A stretch of 64,000 nt of DNA. Source: Arachis hypogaea. Its lineage: Eukaryota > Streptophyta > Magnoliopsida > Fabales > Fabaceae. Positions 54,363 through 64,000 of this stretch are shown one piece after another. The notes below the pieces were generated by a model, which searched no databases, was not told the DNA's origin, and saw only the letters and a program-made list of their open reading frames with translations. Numbering within the stretch: the stretch's first letter is position 1; every line of letters begins with the position of its first letter. Where the stretch lies: assembly GCF_003086295.3 (NCBI RefSeq), contig NC_092046.1:103891363-103955362 (forward strand), written 5' to 3'. The translations under genes and the position numbers were made by a program.

Positions 54363-55928
54363 ATGAACTCTCACCCTTCTCGCTTTGAGTTTGGTTCTAA
54401 TATTGTTAAAGGAAATAGACGTTACAGCAGGAATGTGCATCAAGGTCAGACCAATCAAGGATGGATGGAACCAAGAGGATCTAATCAACCCTTTTGGCAA
54501 CAACACCCTCCGAGATATCCTGGACAAAGACCATTCTACCGTGCATACCCAGCTGAAAGACATGGTGGACAACCTTGTAACTACCAACAAGCCCCACCCC
54601 GTGCATATGAACCATCCTTTCAACATAACCTGGAACCACCACACTCACAAGCTTCTTTTCACCATTCGCCATCATATGATCCTCCCTTACCCCAATACCA
54701 ATCCAATCGTTCCCAATCATCACCACTTTCCTTTGTATCATGTCCAAGTCTGGCAAACCGCAAAGCAAAGGATCGCCTAAAAGAAATAGTAATTAAATTT
54801 CAAACAACCATTCAACAACTGGAGCAAGCACTAATTCAATGGGCCACTAGGCGCTCAAATATACAAGGATCAACCACAGCTCCATGTGGACAGCCCGATG
54901 AAGAGCGTAGCATGAAAGAAATACTAGAGACTCCAGTGAACAAGACAGAGAATGAATTCGTACTAGAACAAGTGGAAGAAGCTGTCATTGTTCAAAAAGA
55001 AGAGTTGGTTGAAGATCTAGGAGATGCTGAACTTCCTTGGGAATCCAGAATTGAGGAAAACTCCGTCCAAGATGCCACAGTTGATGCTAAGGAGGATACC
55101 GTACAATCTCCAAGGAAAATCGTTTACGAAGAATCAGACGGAATAATCCAAGAAGCAAATTTCCTTGATGATGATAGTCACAAGTCTAGTTCTCCTAGTG
55201 ATGAACTTGCGTCCGCAAGTGAATTCTCTGAGATCGAAGAATCTTCCCCAAGTGAATATGAAGATGATGCGGAGGTAGATTTCTCTCAACCTCCAATCTA
55301 TGACTCGAGTGATGAGGAAGACATAGAAGACTTTGACCAGGATACAGATACAATTGAAGATCTTTGCAAGGAAGTGGAAGAATTCACAGAAGAGCACGAG
55401 GAAACGGAACTTGCAGAACCACCAAAAACACCTACCCCAAGGCCATTACCACCTAATACAAGCTTCAAGTGGGTACAATCCTTAACTTATAATTTTACTT
55501 ATTCACTTGAATATGGTTTGCTTGAAACAGATGGCCAACTTAGAGCTCTCTGCGGCTTTAAGAGTAAGAGGGAATTGGCTCGTACTCAGAACTGGTACAC
55601 CAGGTTCAATAAGATTCCATGCTTCACCTCGAAGTACACGGATTGGTATCATGCTCAATTGCATGGATCACGGAGAACGTTTGGTCGCCACGGTGAGATT
55701 CTACTTTTTAACCCGCCCGAATGGAAACTTACAAATCAAAACGGAGGCGGATCTAAAAATACAGCTTGGGATCATGGATTATATTCTGACATTCGTCATC
55801 CCGGGAGGCTGAATATCTGTTTGAAGCTGCTCAGAAGCTTTACATGCCTAGTTTGGGACCCCGGAGGCTATTGGCATTCCAAGCACTGGCGGAAATTTTT
55901 GGACGAATTTAAACACAAGCCACCATAA
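54363..55928 (+). CDS. Intact 521-codon protein of element C, function unknown
   Basis: The only long unbroken retroelement protein in the window. I chose ATG 54363 (MNSHPSRFEF) because the upstream in-frame stretch has no ATG. Residues 1-128 are rich in Gln, Pro, His, Tyr and Ser, like a gag tail. Residues about 130-165 could form a coiled coil (RLKEIVIKFQTTIQQLEQAL). Residues about 180-355 are strongly acidic. Residues about 360-521 form a Trp/Tyr-rich region (FKWVQSLTYNFTYSLEYGLL, then NWYTRFNKIPCF). I see no protease, RT, integrase or zinc-knuckle motif. It stands where gag-pol stands in B, and the same two-hairpin module follows its stop. It may be a gag-like or accessory protein of a non-autonomous family; I do not recognise it. 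Confidence 0.8.
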   Translation: MNSHPSRFEFGSNIVKGNRRYSRNVHQGQTNQGWMEPRGSNQPFWQQHPPRYPGQRPFYRAYPAERHGGQPCNYQQAPPRAYEPSFQHNLEPPHSQASFHHSPSYDPPLPQYQSNRSQSSPLSFVSCPSLANRKAKDRLKEIVIKFQTTIQQLEQALIQWATRRSNIQGSTTAPCGQPDEERSMKEILETPVNKTENEFVLEQVEEAVIVQKEELVEDLGDAELPWESRIEENSVQDATVDAKEDTVQSPRKIVYEESDGIIQEANFLDDDSHKSSSPSDELASASEFSEIEESSPSEYEDDAEVDFSQPPIYDSSDEEDIEDFDQDTDTIEDLCKEVEEFTEEHEETELAEPPKTPTPRPLPPNTSFKWVQSLTYNFTYSLEYGLLETDGQLRALCGFKSKRELARTQNWYTRFNKIPCFTSKYTDWYHAQLHGSRRTFGRHGEILLFNPPEWKLTNQNGGGSKNTAWDHGLYSDIRHPGRLNICLKLLRSFTCLVWDPGGYWHSKHWRKFLDEFKHKPP

Positions 55929-55945
55929 CAGGATACTCTTCCAAT

Positions 55946-55995
55946 GTCCAACTTAAGGACTTTAACTAAAAGTGCTAGGTGGGAGACAACCCACC
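55946..55995 (+). other. Two-hairpin module, C
   Basis: Hairpin I GTCC/GGAC (55946-55949, 55957-55960). A 17-nt spacer follows. Hairpin II GGTGGG-AGACAA-CCCACC (55978-55995). It starts 17 nt after the stop. The two B-like hairpins follow a completely different ORF. Confidence 0.7.
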
Positions 55996-56142
55996 ATGGT
56001 ATGGTCGCCTCTTTTTCAACTTATTTCCTGTTAATTGCTTTCATTTTTCCTTTTTCATTTTAATTTATTAAACCTGGAATCATGTATAGCATTCATGTCC
56101 ATCACTGCATCTTGCATTTTTCAGTTTAAAAAAAAAGGGTTA

Positions 56143-56620
56143 CACGACACGACCGCATGCCCCATGCGATCGCGTCATATCGCGAAAAACACCACCCATG
56201 CAACCGCGTTACCCACGCGGCCGCGTGATATATATATATATCGGCGTAAGGATCCAACGAACAGAAAGTTGGGCTGGAATCGTACGGCCCTTGTGCGTTT
56301 CGCACAAATTAGCCCACGTGATCGCATGCCCCATGCGATCGCGTCACTTACCCAATACCAATCCCACGCGACCGCGTGAGCGACGCGATCGCGTCGCATG
56401 GATTGCACATCACCCCAAAAGGAGACAGAGAGTTGCGCTAAAACGGCGCTGGAGTCGTGCGTTTAGCACAGCTTCCAGCGACGCGATCGCGCAACCCATG
56501 CGATCGCGTCACCCTTCTTTCCCCCCTCTCATGCGATCGCGCACCCCACGCGATCGCGTCACTCCCATTCTCGTCCCAACCACGCAACCGCGTGCCCCAC
56601 GCGGCCGCGTGGATTCGAAA
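56143..56620. repeat. Palindromic word array, C 3' internal
   Basis: About twenty words such as ATGCGATCGCGTC, CACGCGACCGCGTG and GACGCGATCGCGTC, the same class as the C LTR array. A (TA)n run lies at 56228-56241. Confidence 0.75.
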
Positions 56621-56625
56621 ATATA

Positions 56626-57055
56626 ACCCCCCCAGCCCGCGAACCCTATCAGTCGCGAGCCCCCTCCCACCCCCAACCCTCTACTCCCTCTCTGCTCCCT
56701 CTCCCTCCAACCACCACCCAGCACCACCCAGCCGCCACCGCCGGCCACCCAGACGCCGCCGCCACCCCGTACGCCGCCGCCTCAACCCCCTCCCCTCCCT
56801 TCTTCTCCCTTCCTCCTCTCCCCTCTCCGCCACTGCCTCCGCGACCACCGCCCCCCTCCACCACCGCCACCCAGCCGCGCCCCCTCCCTCTCTGCCACCC
56901 AACCACACCCCCCTTCTTCTATCGCCAACCCAAAACCCTCGCTGCCACTGCCCCCCTCAGCCGCCACCGCTACGCCGTGCACCACCACCGCACCGGACGC
57001 CGCCGCAGCCACCTTCTTCCCTGTTCCACCCCTTCCGCTTACCAGGTTCCGCAAC
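56626..57055 (+). other. C-rich tract, C
   Basis: Strongly C-rich, G-poor plus strand (CCACCACC, CCGCCACCG units). Open frames on both strands here are long only because of composition: Pro/Ser/Arg strings on plus and Gly/Arg strings on minus. It takes the place of the polypyrimidine tract of B. Confidence 0.55.
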
Positions 57056-57911
57056 ATGCAACCCTTTTTATCCGTTCGTCACTTTTCTATTTTTATTCCG
57101 TTTATGTTCATGATTAGGATAGCTAGACTTGCATGTTGTAGTGGATTTTTAGGTTGTTAGGTAGCTTAGGCTGTGGTTAGTGGATCTAGGCCTGTTTACT
57201 TGCACTGTTCTTACTTCTGTTTTATCCTATGTGCAAATCTGTTGCTGCTATATTCATGATTCATATGCTGCTTTCTTGTATGTTGCTGCTGTTTACATTG
57301 AGTTTTTATGTTTATTTTATATCTATGTACATGCAGCTTGATTTTTTTTAATTCATATGAACTGATATGATTGCTGTTTATTTTCCGGGATAATCCAATT
57401 TTAGCCGGAATGCTGCCCAAATTTTTTTTAAATTGTTTTCATTCATGTTTTGGTTTGGCATTTCTGAAATCTGTTTTTCTCTGCTTTACCCAAACCATTA
57501 CATGAATGCTATGGCAGACTTTCTTATCCTTTTTGATTTCCTGGTTCATAAACTGCTTGTTCAATTATGAGTACTTCTATTCTTACCTGTGAATCCTTGT
57601 TATATGGTTTTTTCTCTATGCCACTTACTTTAACCCGCACTTTACTAACTCACTGATTTTAATTTACTAATTTCTTTTTCAAATCCTAACCATACTAACC
57701 CTTTTGATCTCTTTTCTAATTATTTTCACTTTCCTCTAACTTTCTAACCATGGCATATTGCTTATTTTCTTTCCATTTAACATTAATTCAATCACATTTC
57801 AATTACTCATTTTTCTTATTCTATTTCTCCCTTAGCGCTTTGAGTTTCCTTTGTTTAAATTGCCTATTTGCTTTCCTATTTTATCCATTTCCTGGTTTTC
57901 TATTTTTCAGG
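57056..57911 (+). other. C spacer before third ORF
   Basis: AT-rich, no gene seen. It ends CTATTTTTCAG then G (AG 57909-57910), a 3' splice-site form directly before ATG 57912, as in B1 and B2. Confidence 0.5.
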
Positions 57912-58200
57912 ATGTCTGCCTCACAAAGGAAAAGCAAAGGCAAGGCTACTGGCAAGCGCAAGAGAGGAGATTCCTCCTAGTCCATCATTGCTCTAATGCA
58001 CGATTCATCATGGCGGGAGAAGAACTTCACACAGCAGGAGAAAGCTAACCAGCTGCTTCCTGCAGATGATCCTATAAAATTTGCAAACCGGTACTGTGAA
58101 CTGAAGTACCCGACTTTTGCAAACTCCAGAAATCTATACCTGGAACGTACCTTGAAGATTCCAGAAGCCCTCCAGCAGTACACTACTGATGGAATATTTT
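57912..58200 (+). pseudogene. C third ORF, 5' part, cut by element D
   Basis: N-terminal Lys/Arg-rich start (MSASQRKSKGKATGKRKRGD) like the A and B third ORFs. A stop near 57978 and a frame change follow. The next segment has DDPIKFANRYCELKYPTFANS, aligning with the B motif around RFTNRYCEQMFPIL, then LERTLKIPEALQQY. It ends at the D LTR. Only about 95 codons are present. Confidence 0.7.
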
Positions 58201-59104
58201 TGTGGAAAAACGAATTTCTCCAAAATACCCAAAACTAACCGGCAAGTGCACCGGGTCGCATCAAGTAATAACTCACGGGAGTGAGGTCGATCCCACAGGG
58301 ATTGAAGGATTGAGCAATTTTAGTTTAGTAGTTGATTTAGTCAAGCGAATCAAGATTTGGTTGAGTGATTTGTGATTTGTAGAATTTAAATTGCATAGAA
58401 AGTAAAGGGAATGGGTAAATTGCATGAAATTAAAGAGAACTGAAATTTAAAGTGCTGAATATTAAAGAACAAGAAATTAAATGGCAGAAACTTAGAACGC
58501 AAGAAATGTAAATTGCAGAATCTTAAAGTGCAAGAAATGTAAATGGCTTGAATTGTAAAGGGAATTGGGAATTGGAATTGCAGAAATTAAACAAGGGAAA
58601 GTAAAATTCAACAAGCAGAGGAATAGAAGATAACTTGGATTGAACCGGATCTAAAAACAGAATTGTAAATGAGCATGAAAAGCGTTAAACAGAGAAAGTA
58701 AAATGAGAATTCAGATCTCAGGACTCAAGAGACTAGATAACCAAGTCTAGATCTCAATGCCTTCCTTGATCCAACAAGAACAATTGCAAAGGAAATGTAA
58801 ATTGCAAAGAAAGTAGATGAAGAAGCAATTAACCGAAACTGAAATTCAATTAAGTAGAGAATTAAACAAGATCCCAAGGTGAGATTGAAACAGATTTCCT
58901 TCAATTCTCCAACCAAGATCCGAAGCAAGAAAATTAAAGAGTGCTGGGCAAGAACAAGGAAGAAGAGAGATCAATTCTCCTCCCTAATTCTCTTGAATTA
59001 AAATAACAACGCTAGAATGTAAAAGTGAGCTCCCAATCAAACCAGAAAAGAAAGCTCTCTGAAAACTAAAAAGGGAAGCTCTCTGAAAAACTTAAATCCT
59101 ATGC

Positions 59105-59112
59105 TATTTATA
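59105..59112 (-). promoter_or_regulatory. TATA box of D LTR
   Basis: TATAAATA on the minus strand, about 140 bp downstream of the word array. Confidence 0.55.
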
Positions 59113-59254
59113 CACTTTCTTCAAATGGTCTTCAAGCCTTCAATTAGGCCTTTGCTCTTGATGGAATTGGGTTGATAGAGGCCTTGGTTGATTGCTCTTG
59201 GAGTTTGGAGAAGAACCGAATTGAACCGGGTTTAGAATCATGAAAGCTTGAGTA

Positions 59255-59715
59255 AAAGTTTGAGTAAAAGTTTGAGGCAAACTTTTACTCAAACTTTTCA
59301 CATCAGCCACCCTCTTTTGCTGATACCAACGTTGGGGCAAAAGTTAGGGGTCAAACTTTTGCTCCAACGTTGGCCTCCCCTTGCACACTCATGGCGCCAA
59401 CGTTTGCCAAAAAGTTAGAGGCAAATGTTGGCGCAAACTTTTGCTCTCCAGGGTGTGTTGTTCATGTGCCAACGTTTGCCAAAAAGTTTGAGGCTAACGT
59501 TGGCGCAAACTTTTGCTCTCCAGGGTGTTGATTTGTGATGCCAAAAGTTTGCCAAAAAGTTTGAGGCAAACTTTTGCTCCAGCTTTTTGCCCAAAAGTTT
59601 GCACAAAAGTTTGAGGCAAACTTTTGGTCCAGCTTTTTGCTCCCTGGTTCATTTTCACTTATTCCAAAAGTTTGAGCTAAAGTTTGAGGCAAACTTTTGC
59701 TCAAACTTTTTGTCC
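59255..59715. repeat. Palindromic word array in D LTR
   Basis: Repeats of AAAAGTTTG-AGG-CAAACTTTT, an inverted repeat with a 3-nt centre, mixed with CCAACGTTGG-like words. At least eight partial copies, spaced about 40-65 bp. Confidence 0.75.
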
Positions 59716-60015
59716 TCTCTTCCTCCTAGCCATTCCTCCTTGCTTCAACCTTTCTCCAAGCTTTCTTCACCTATCATTAATCAACCAAACACATCAAAGC
59801 TATGCTCAAAATCATGAGATATTCATTCTTTCATAATATGTGACAATTATAGCATAAAACCTCATGAAATTGCATTAATTCATCTATGGTTGATTAAATC
59901 AAAGGAAGCATGAAAATCTACCCAATTGGCTTGCTTATGGCTCAAGAAAGTGCATAATTCAATTGAAAACAAAAGAAAAAGGCTAGTGAAACTAGGCTAA
60001 GATGACTTGTCATCA

Positions 60016-60030
60016 CAACACCAAACTTAA
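60016..60030 (-). other. Polypurine-like tract, D
   Basis: TTAAGTTTGGTGTTG on the minus strand, directly before the D LTR, as in A1. Confidence 0.65.
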
Positions 60031-61523
60031 AGCTTGCTTGTCCCCAAGCAAGAAATGATTTATTGAGAAGAAAGAATGAAATGGAAGAGGATGTTCATGC
60101 TAGTAGAGTGTTATTGGTGGTTCATGGGGTTTTATGTGGATATGTAAACACTCACCTCTTATTGACTCTTAAGCCTAGAAAGTCTCCTTCAAGCTTCAAG
60201 TAACATATTGCTATGACCTCTCATTATTTCTTTATCCTTGGCTATTATTTTGTTCATAAGCTTTATTTGAGTGTCATGTGTAGCAAGTTCATTTCCTTTT
60301 CTTTATACTTGACACATTATTCACTATAGACACTTGGCTCACATTCCTTCTTAGAACATTGATGCCCAGCACCTCTTTGGGCTACTAAATGCCTTGTAGT
60401 TAGGTTGCTCTTGATAGTGGACTTTCAGCTGATGATCCCGGGTTAGTTAACCCAAGTCATCAAGTGTTGATGCACTCCAAAGAGCTTAATAATCCAAGCA
60501 GATGCTAATACAAAGACACCACAGGCATATATTCTAAGGTTCAAGCTATTGGTGTCCAGCTTTGTTTCTTTTTGTTTTTCTTTTGTTCTGCCACTCTTTG
60601 GCTATTTCTTTTTCTCCCTTTTTTTCTGTCTTTTTGTTTTTCTTTCTAACCAAGGATTTTTATTTGATTGAGATTCATAGACAGTAGGCCACTTTCTACT
60701 TAAGAGGAGACATCCTAGTTCTCTTATTCATTAAAAGTGAGCTATTATACAATCACACACACATACCACCACTTACTTTTATTATACTTCTATCTAATAG
60801 ATAACTATCTCACTTCACATTCAAATATTTCTTTTATTGAATTAAAGATGCAGGGGACAAAGCATGCAGTTAGTTAAGTGAAAGTAAACATACAAGCACA
60901 CACTTGGACTAGCTTACTTATTGCAAAAGAAAATTGAATCTACTTGAACTAGATGAACACTTTAGCAAGACATAAATCAAAGCATTTCTCAACAGCAAAA
61001 GTTAAGTATAAATACAACCTATTGGTTTGCAGTTCTTTTGTTCTTCCTTCTGTTGTGCCCCTTTTGAGTCATGATGCATAATGTCTTCAAATGGTGGTTC
61101 GTTCCCTGCACAATTCTCAAAAGTTGCTTGCTTCTCAAGCCCTTAGGTGACTAGTCAGTATGCATGAATTGAGTGTGGCCTTTTGGATTCAATTTGGTGT
61201 GGGAACACCAAACTTAATTCCTTGCTACTATCTCTAATGCAATAGGTTGTACATTTATAAATTCTTTTAGCCTTGCTAAAGGTTATGGAACCAAACTAAG
61301 AAGCAATTAACTGGTTGAATAATTTGTCTGATTGCTTGGAGCTATCATTATGCAAGAGGTGAGAGTATGCTTTTAAATGAGATTTTGGTGGAACACCAAA
61401 CTTAGAATCCTTTATTCTCCCTTAAATTGTTTTGGTGTGCAACACCAAACTTAGATCCTTGCAATACAGACAAAACTACTCAACCTTTTTATTGAAACAG
61501 CTATGAAAAGAAAACTACCTCAA
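60031..61523 (-). other. D 3' non-coding region
   Basis: No credible gene. The minus strand repeats AAGTTTGGTGTT or AAGTTTGGTGTTCC near 61450, 61400 and 61212. Equivalent third-ORF sequence is not recognisable. Confidence 0.5.
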
Positions 61524-61571
61524 GTTGGGTTGCCTCCCAACAAGCGCTTCTTTATTGTCACTAGCTTAACA
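61524..61571 (-). other. Two-hairpin module, D
   Basis: Minus strand: hairpin I TGTTA-AGCTAG-TGACA (61571-61556, one U-G pair), 14-nt spacer, hairpin II GTTGGG-AGGCAA-CCCAAC (61541-61524). It begins 13 nt after the protease ORF stop (61585-61587). Confidence 0.7.
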
Positions 61572-61584
61572 TCTCGTTCTTTGA

Positions 61585-62875
61585 TCATGGAGGCTGAAAA
61601 GCATAGTGCCTCAGCTTTTCTCCTCTTACTGTGAACTTCCTTCCGATCTCCTTTTTGATGATCTCTAGGTGTTCAAGTGAAAGGACCCGGTTCACAGTGT
61701 AGTATTCAGATGATTGTGGGGACACCTTCATTGGTTGGGTGTTTAACACTACTTTATCCCCTGGTGAAAAGCCTTCAGTAGGGATCTTCTTGTTTCTCCA
61801 CCCTCTTGGCCTCTTCTTCTTTTCTTTCTCAAAAGATACTCCCTGCCTTGGTGGTTCCTTATCTGAGATGTTGAATTTCTCATCTGGAGGTTTTGGATCT
61901 AGTTCCTCCTTGATTTCTTTGGTTTGTTGCACCATCTCTACTTCTTTCAAGCATGGATTTGGAAGTCTTGGAGCTAACTCATTGACTACCTCCTTCAAAC
62001 TTTGATCTCTGGCCTTATCTTCCGTACACTCTTCTTCTTGAGTGGGCTCATGTGGGGTTTTAAAAACATGGAATGCTAGGTGCTCATCATGCACTCTCAG
62101 CAACAATTTCCCTTTTTCAACATCTATCAGTGCTCTGCCCGTAGCAAGAAAAGGCCTCCCTAAGATGATGAGGGTGTTAGGGTCCTCCTCCATATCCAGA
62201 ATGACAAAATCAGCTGGGAGAAGGAATTTTCCCACTTTTTACCAGTACATTCTCTACAACTCCAACTGCTTGCTGGATGGATTTGTCAGCCATTTGAAGG
62301 AGTATTCGTGTGGATTTCAGCTCACAAATTCGAAGCTTCCTCATTAGAGACAAAGGCATCAAGTTTATGCTTGCACCAAGGTCACAGAATGACTTTTCAA
62401 TTGTTATGTCTCCTATGGTGCAAGGTATATAAAAACTCCCAGGATCATCTTTCTTCTCTGGTAACTCTCTTTGGAGAATAGCACTACATTCCATTGTCAT
62501 CTCAACAATTTGTCCTTCTTTTAGGGACTTTTTCTTTATCAGCACTTCCTTCATAAATTTGGCATACACTGGCATCTGTTCAAGTGCTTCTAAGAAAGGA
62601 ATATTGATGCTGAGGGTCTTGAATATGTCCAGGAACTTTGAGTATTGCTTATCCTCATTCTCTTTTTTGAACCTTTGAGGGTATGGAAGTTTGGAGATAT
62701 GTGGCTTCACCATTTCCTTCTTCTCTTGTAGTTGTGTTTCAAGGATGTCCTTATCTCTCTTTAAGCTTTTTGCATTCTTGATTTTCTGATCCTCTTCACT
62801 TCTCTCTTCTGTCTCTTCTTGTGGAACTTCTCTGTTGTGTTCTTCCTGATTGATGGCTTTTTTCTCACTTTCCAC
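61585..62875 (-). pseudogene. D aspartic protease region
   Basis: The upper part (62875-62210) has a Lys/Glu-rich linker, FLDIFKTLSINIPFLEAL, MPVYAKFMKEVL and the protease active site FCDLGASINLMPLS (Asp codon 62381-62383). A frameshift near 62220 separates the lower part (62235-61585): LLPADFVILDMEED, ILGRPFLATGRALIDV, a long charged tail and GDKVVLN. The tail (SEYYTVNRVLSLEHLEI) is longer than A's and lacks SKFGV repeats. Confidence 0.85.
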
Positions 62876-64000
62876 TATGATTGCTTTGCACTCCTCCCAC
62901 TTTGTAGCTTTTCCTTTGTCCTTTGGATTGGAGATTGTATCACTTGGGAGAACATTGGTTGGCTGTTAAGCTTGTTTGGCCAATTGTCCCACTTGTCGTT
63001 CAAGGCTCTTCATGGTAGCTTCATTTCTCTCTTGCACTTTGACCAAGCTTTGAGTGGATTGAGCAATTGCTTGTATGGCTGCCTCAAGACTTGAAATTCT
63101 ACTTTCATGATGGTCTATTGGTGGTATGATGGGGGTGGAATGTGGTTGCTGGAAGTTATTTGTAGGGGTAGTGTGGTAGTTTTGGGGGTTAGATGTTGGT
63201 GCGGAAATGCTATTTTGATGAGTTTGTGGATTGTGGTGGGATGATTGATATGTATTTTGTGGTTTCTTGTATTGATTATTATTAGTGTTTTGCTGGTCGT
63301 GGTTTGAGTAAGTTGTGTTTCTTGAGTTGTTTTGGTTTGAGTTTTTCTGCCACGGTTGCTGGCTGTGGGTATGGTTATCTCCCCATCTGAGATTTAGATG
63401 GTTCTTCTAGGATGGATTGTAGGTGTCACCATAAACCTCATTTTGGCCTGAGCCTTGGTTGTGCACATATTGAGGTTGTTCCTGCTGCTGATTTTCTTGG
63501 TTTTCTTCATTTTGTCCCCATATGGTTGATGGTTGGCTTGTATTCACTGCTGCAACTTGTAAACTATCAATCTTTTTAGCCATCTGCTCAAACTGTTCTT
63601 GAATCTGCTGCTGCATTATCTTGTTTTGAGCTAGGATGGTGTCCACCCCTTCCATTTCTAACACTCCTTTCCTTAGTGATGGTTGGCGTTGTCTCTGATG
63701 GCCAAAGAAATATTGGTTGTTAGCCACCATGTCAATGAGGTTCTGAGCTTCTTCAGCTGTCTTCATGAGTTGCATTGAGCCTCCTGCTGAATAGTCAAGT
63801 GCCTCTTGAGCTTTCATTGTCAGTCCTTCATAGAAATTTTGGAGTTTATCCCATTCATTAAACATCTCTGGTGGACACTTCCTGAGTAAAGCTTTGTATC
63901 TCTCCCATGCTTCATACAATGACTCTCCATCCATCTGAGTAAATGTTTGAACCTCTGTTTTGAGCCTGATGATCCTTTGAGGAGGATAAAACTTTGCTAA
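62876..64000 (-). pseudogene. D gag, C-terminal part
   Basis: Frame continues in from beyond the window (LAKFYPPQRI, then FTQMDGESLYEAWERYKALL), the second half of the capsid domain. Next come ALDYSAGGSMQLMKTAEEAQ and MVANNQYFFGHQRQRQ, a Gln/Asn-rich stretch, and a coiled coil with SLERQVGQLAKQ. Stops: 63407 (TGG to TAG) and about 62967 (TAA). As in family A there is no CCHC zinc knuckle. Confidence 0.85.

Larger units (their letters stand above)
52743..58200 (+). mobile_element. Element C, non-autonomous gypsy relative of B, truncated
   Basis: 5' LTR, perfect PBS, an intact ORF of unknown function in place of gag-pol, two-hairpin module, palindromic word array, C-rich tract and the start of a third ORF. 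The left target is TGCAC (52738-52742). Element D cuts it at about 58201. Homology to B is visible in the LTR start and in the post-ORF tail (TCCAACTTAAGGAC, then AGGTGGGAGACAACCCACC). Confidence 0.85.
58201..60015 (-). repeat. D 3' LTR
   Basis: On the minus strand it starts TGATGACAAGTCATC at 60015; the lower end is near 58201 (TGTGGAAAAACG on plus). Word array 59255-59715, TATA box 59105-59112, stem-loop CTCAC/GTGAG at 58272-58285. A purine-rich, degenerate repeat of GAAATTAAA and AAGAAATGTAAATTG type fills about 58380-58700. Confidence 0.83.
58201..64000 (-). mobile_element. Element D, non-autonomous gypsy on minus strand, partial
   Basis: 3' LTR at 58201-60015, polypurine-like tract, a long non-coding stretch, the two-hairpin module, protease and gag, all read on the minus strand. 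The 5' LTR and gag start lie beyond 64000. No RT, integrase or third ORF is seen between protease and LTR. The insertion cut element C's third ORF; the target duplication cannot be checked. Confidence 0.83.

Noticed and set aside
56509..57113. Long open frames on both strands in the GC-rich part of element C (Pro/Ser/Arg and Gly/Arg/Val proteins)
   Set aside because: They arise from C-rich low-complexity sequence, overlap on both strands, and have no domain or conserved start.

Overview
Organism: this is repeat-dominated plant nuclear DNA, most likely a legume and probably Arachis (peanut genus). The LTR starts TGATGAGCGG and TGATAAACCACTATTTTATG are ones I associate with peanut repeats; that is recall, not a search. 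I see no ordinary host gene, rRNA, tRNA, CRISPR or bacterial feature. Nearly everything is Ty3-gypsy LTR retrotransposon of the Athila/Tat type. All six primer binding sites are complementary, exactly or with a few mismatches, to the 3' end of plant tRNA-Asp. Part of a CACTA DNA transposon sits between the first two elements. Family names A to E are mine.

Layout: 1-40 is an LTR remnant. Element A1 (41-12195) is complete but non-autonomous: two LTRs, a gag-protease pseudogene, no reverse transcriptase or integrase, and a third ORF. A solo LTR lies inside it in reverse (6544-8262, TSD CAAAC). A decayed CACTA transposase lies at 12518-14793 (minus). Element B1 (15579-43746) is a gag-pol element with a third ORF. 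It was split by solo LTR E (18518-20688, TSD AGGAG) and by the whole element B2 (24787-37697, TSD GGCTC). Directly after the B1 3' LTR comes a second PBS and gag fragment, a shared-LTR tandem. That fragment was entered by A2 (44240-51131), A2 by an A-type LTR (51132-52742), that LTR by element C (52743-58200), and C by minus-strand element D (58201 to beyond the window).

How parts fit: autonomous B supplies the full set gag, protease, RT, RNase H, integrase and third ORF. A and D carry gag-protease only. C carries an intact 521-codon protein of unknown function where gag-pol should be. All presumably depend on enzymes from relatives. Most coding regions are broken, often by C-to-T stop mutations.

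The most interesting signal is non-coding. Four RNA or DNA architectures recur: (1) a two-hairpin module 10-18 nt after the stop of the last gag/pol-type ORF in six copies from four families, with compensatory stem changes; (2) arrays of family-specific palindromic words in every LTR family, starting about 290-370 bp into the LTR and, where a TATA box is visible, upstream of it, repeated in the internal region of A, B and C; (3) three tandem hairpins after the PBS in A elements; (4) a hairpin in the downstream part of each LTR with compensatory changes between families.
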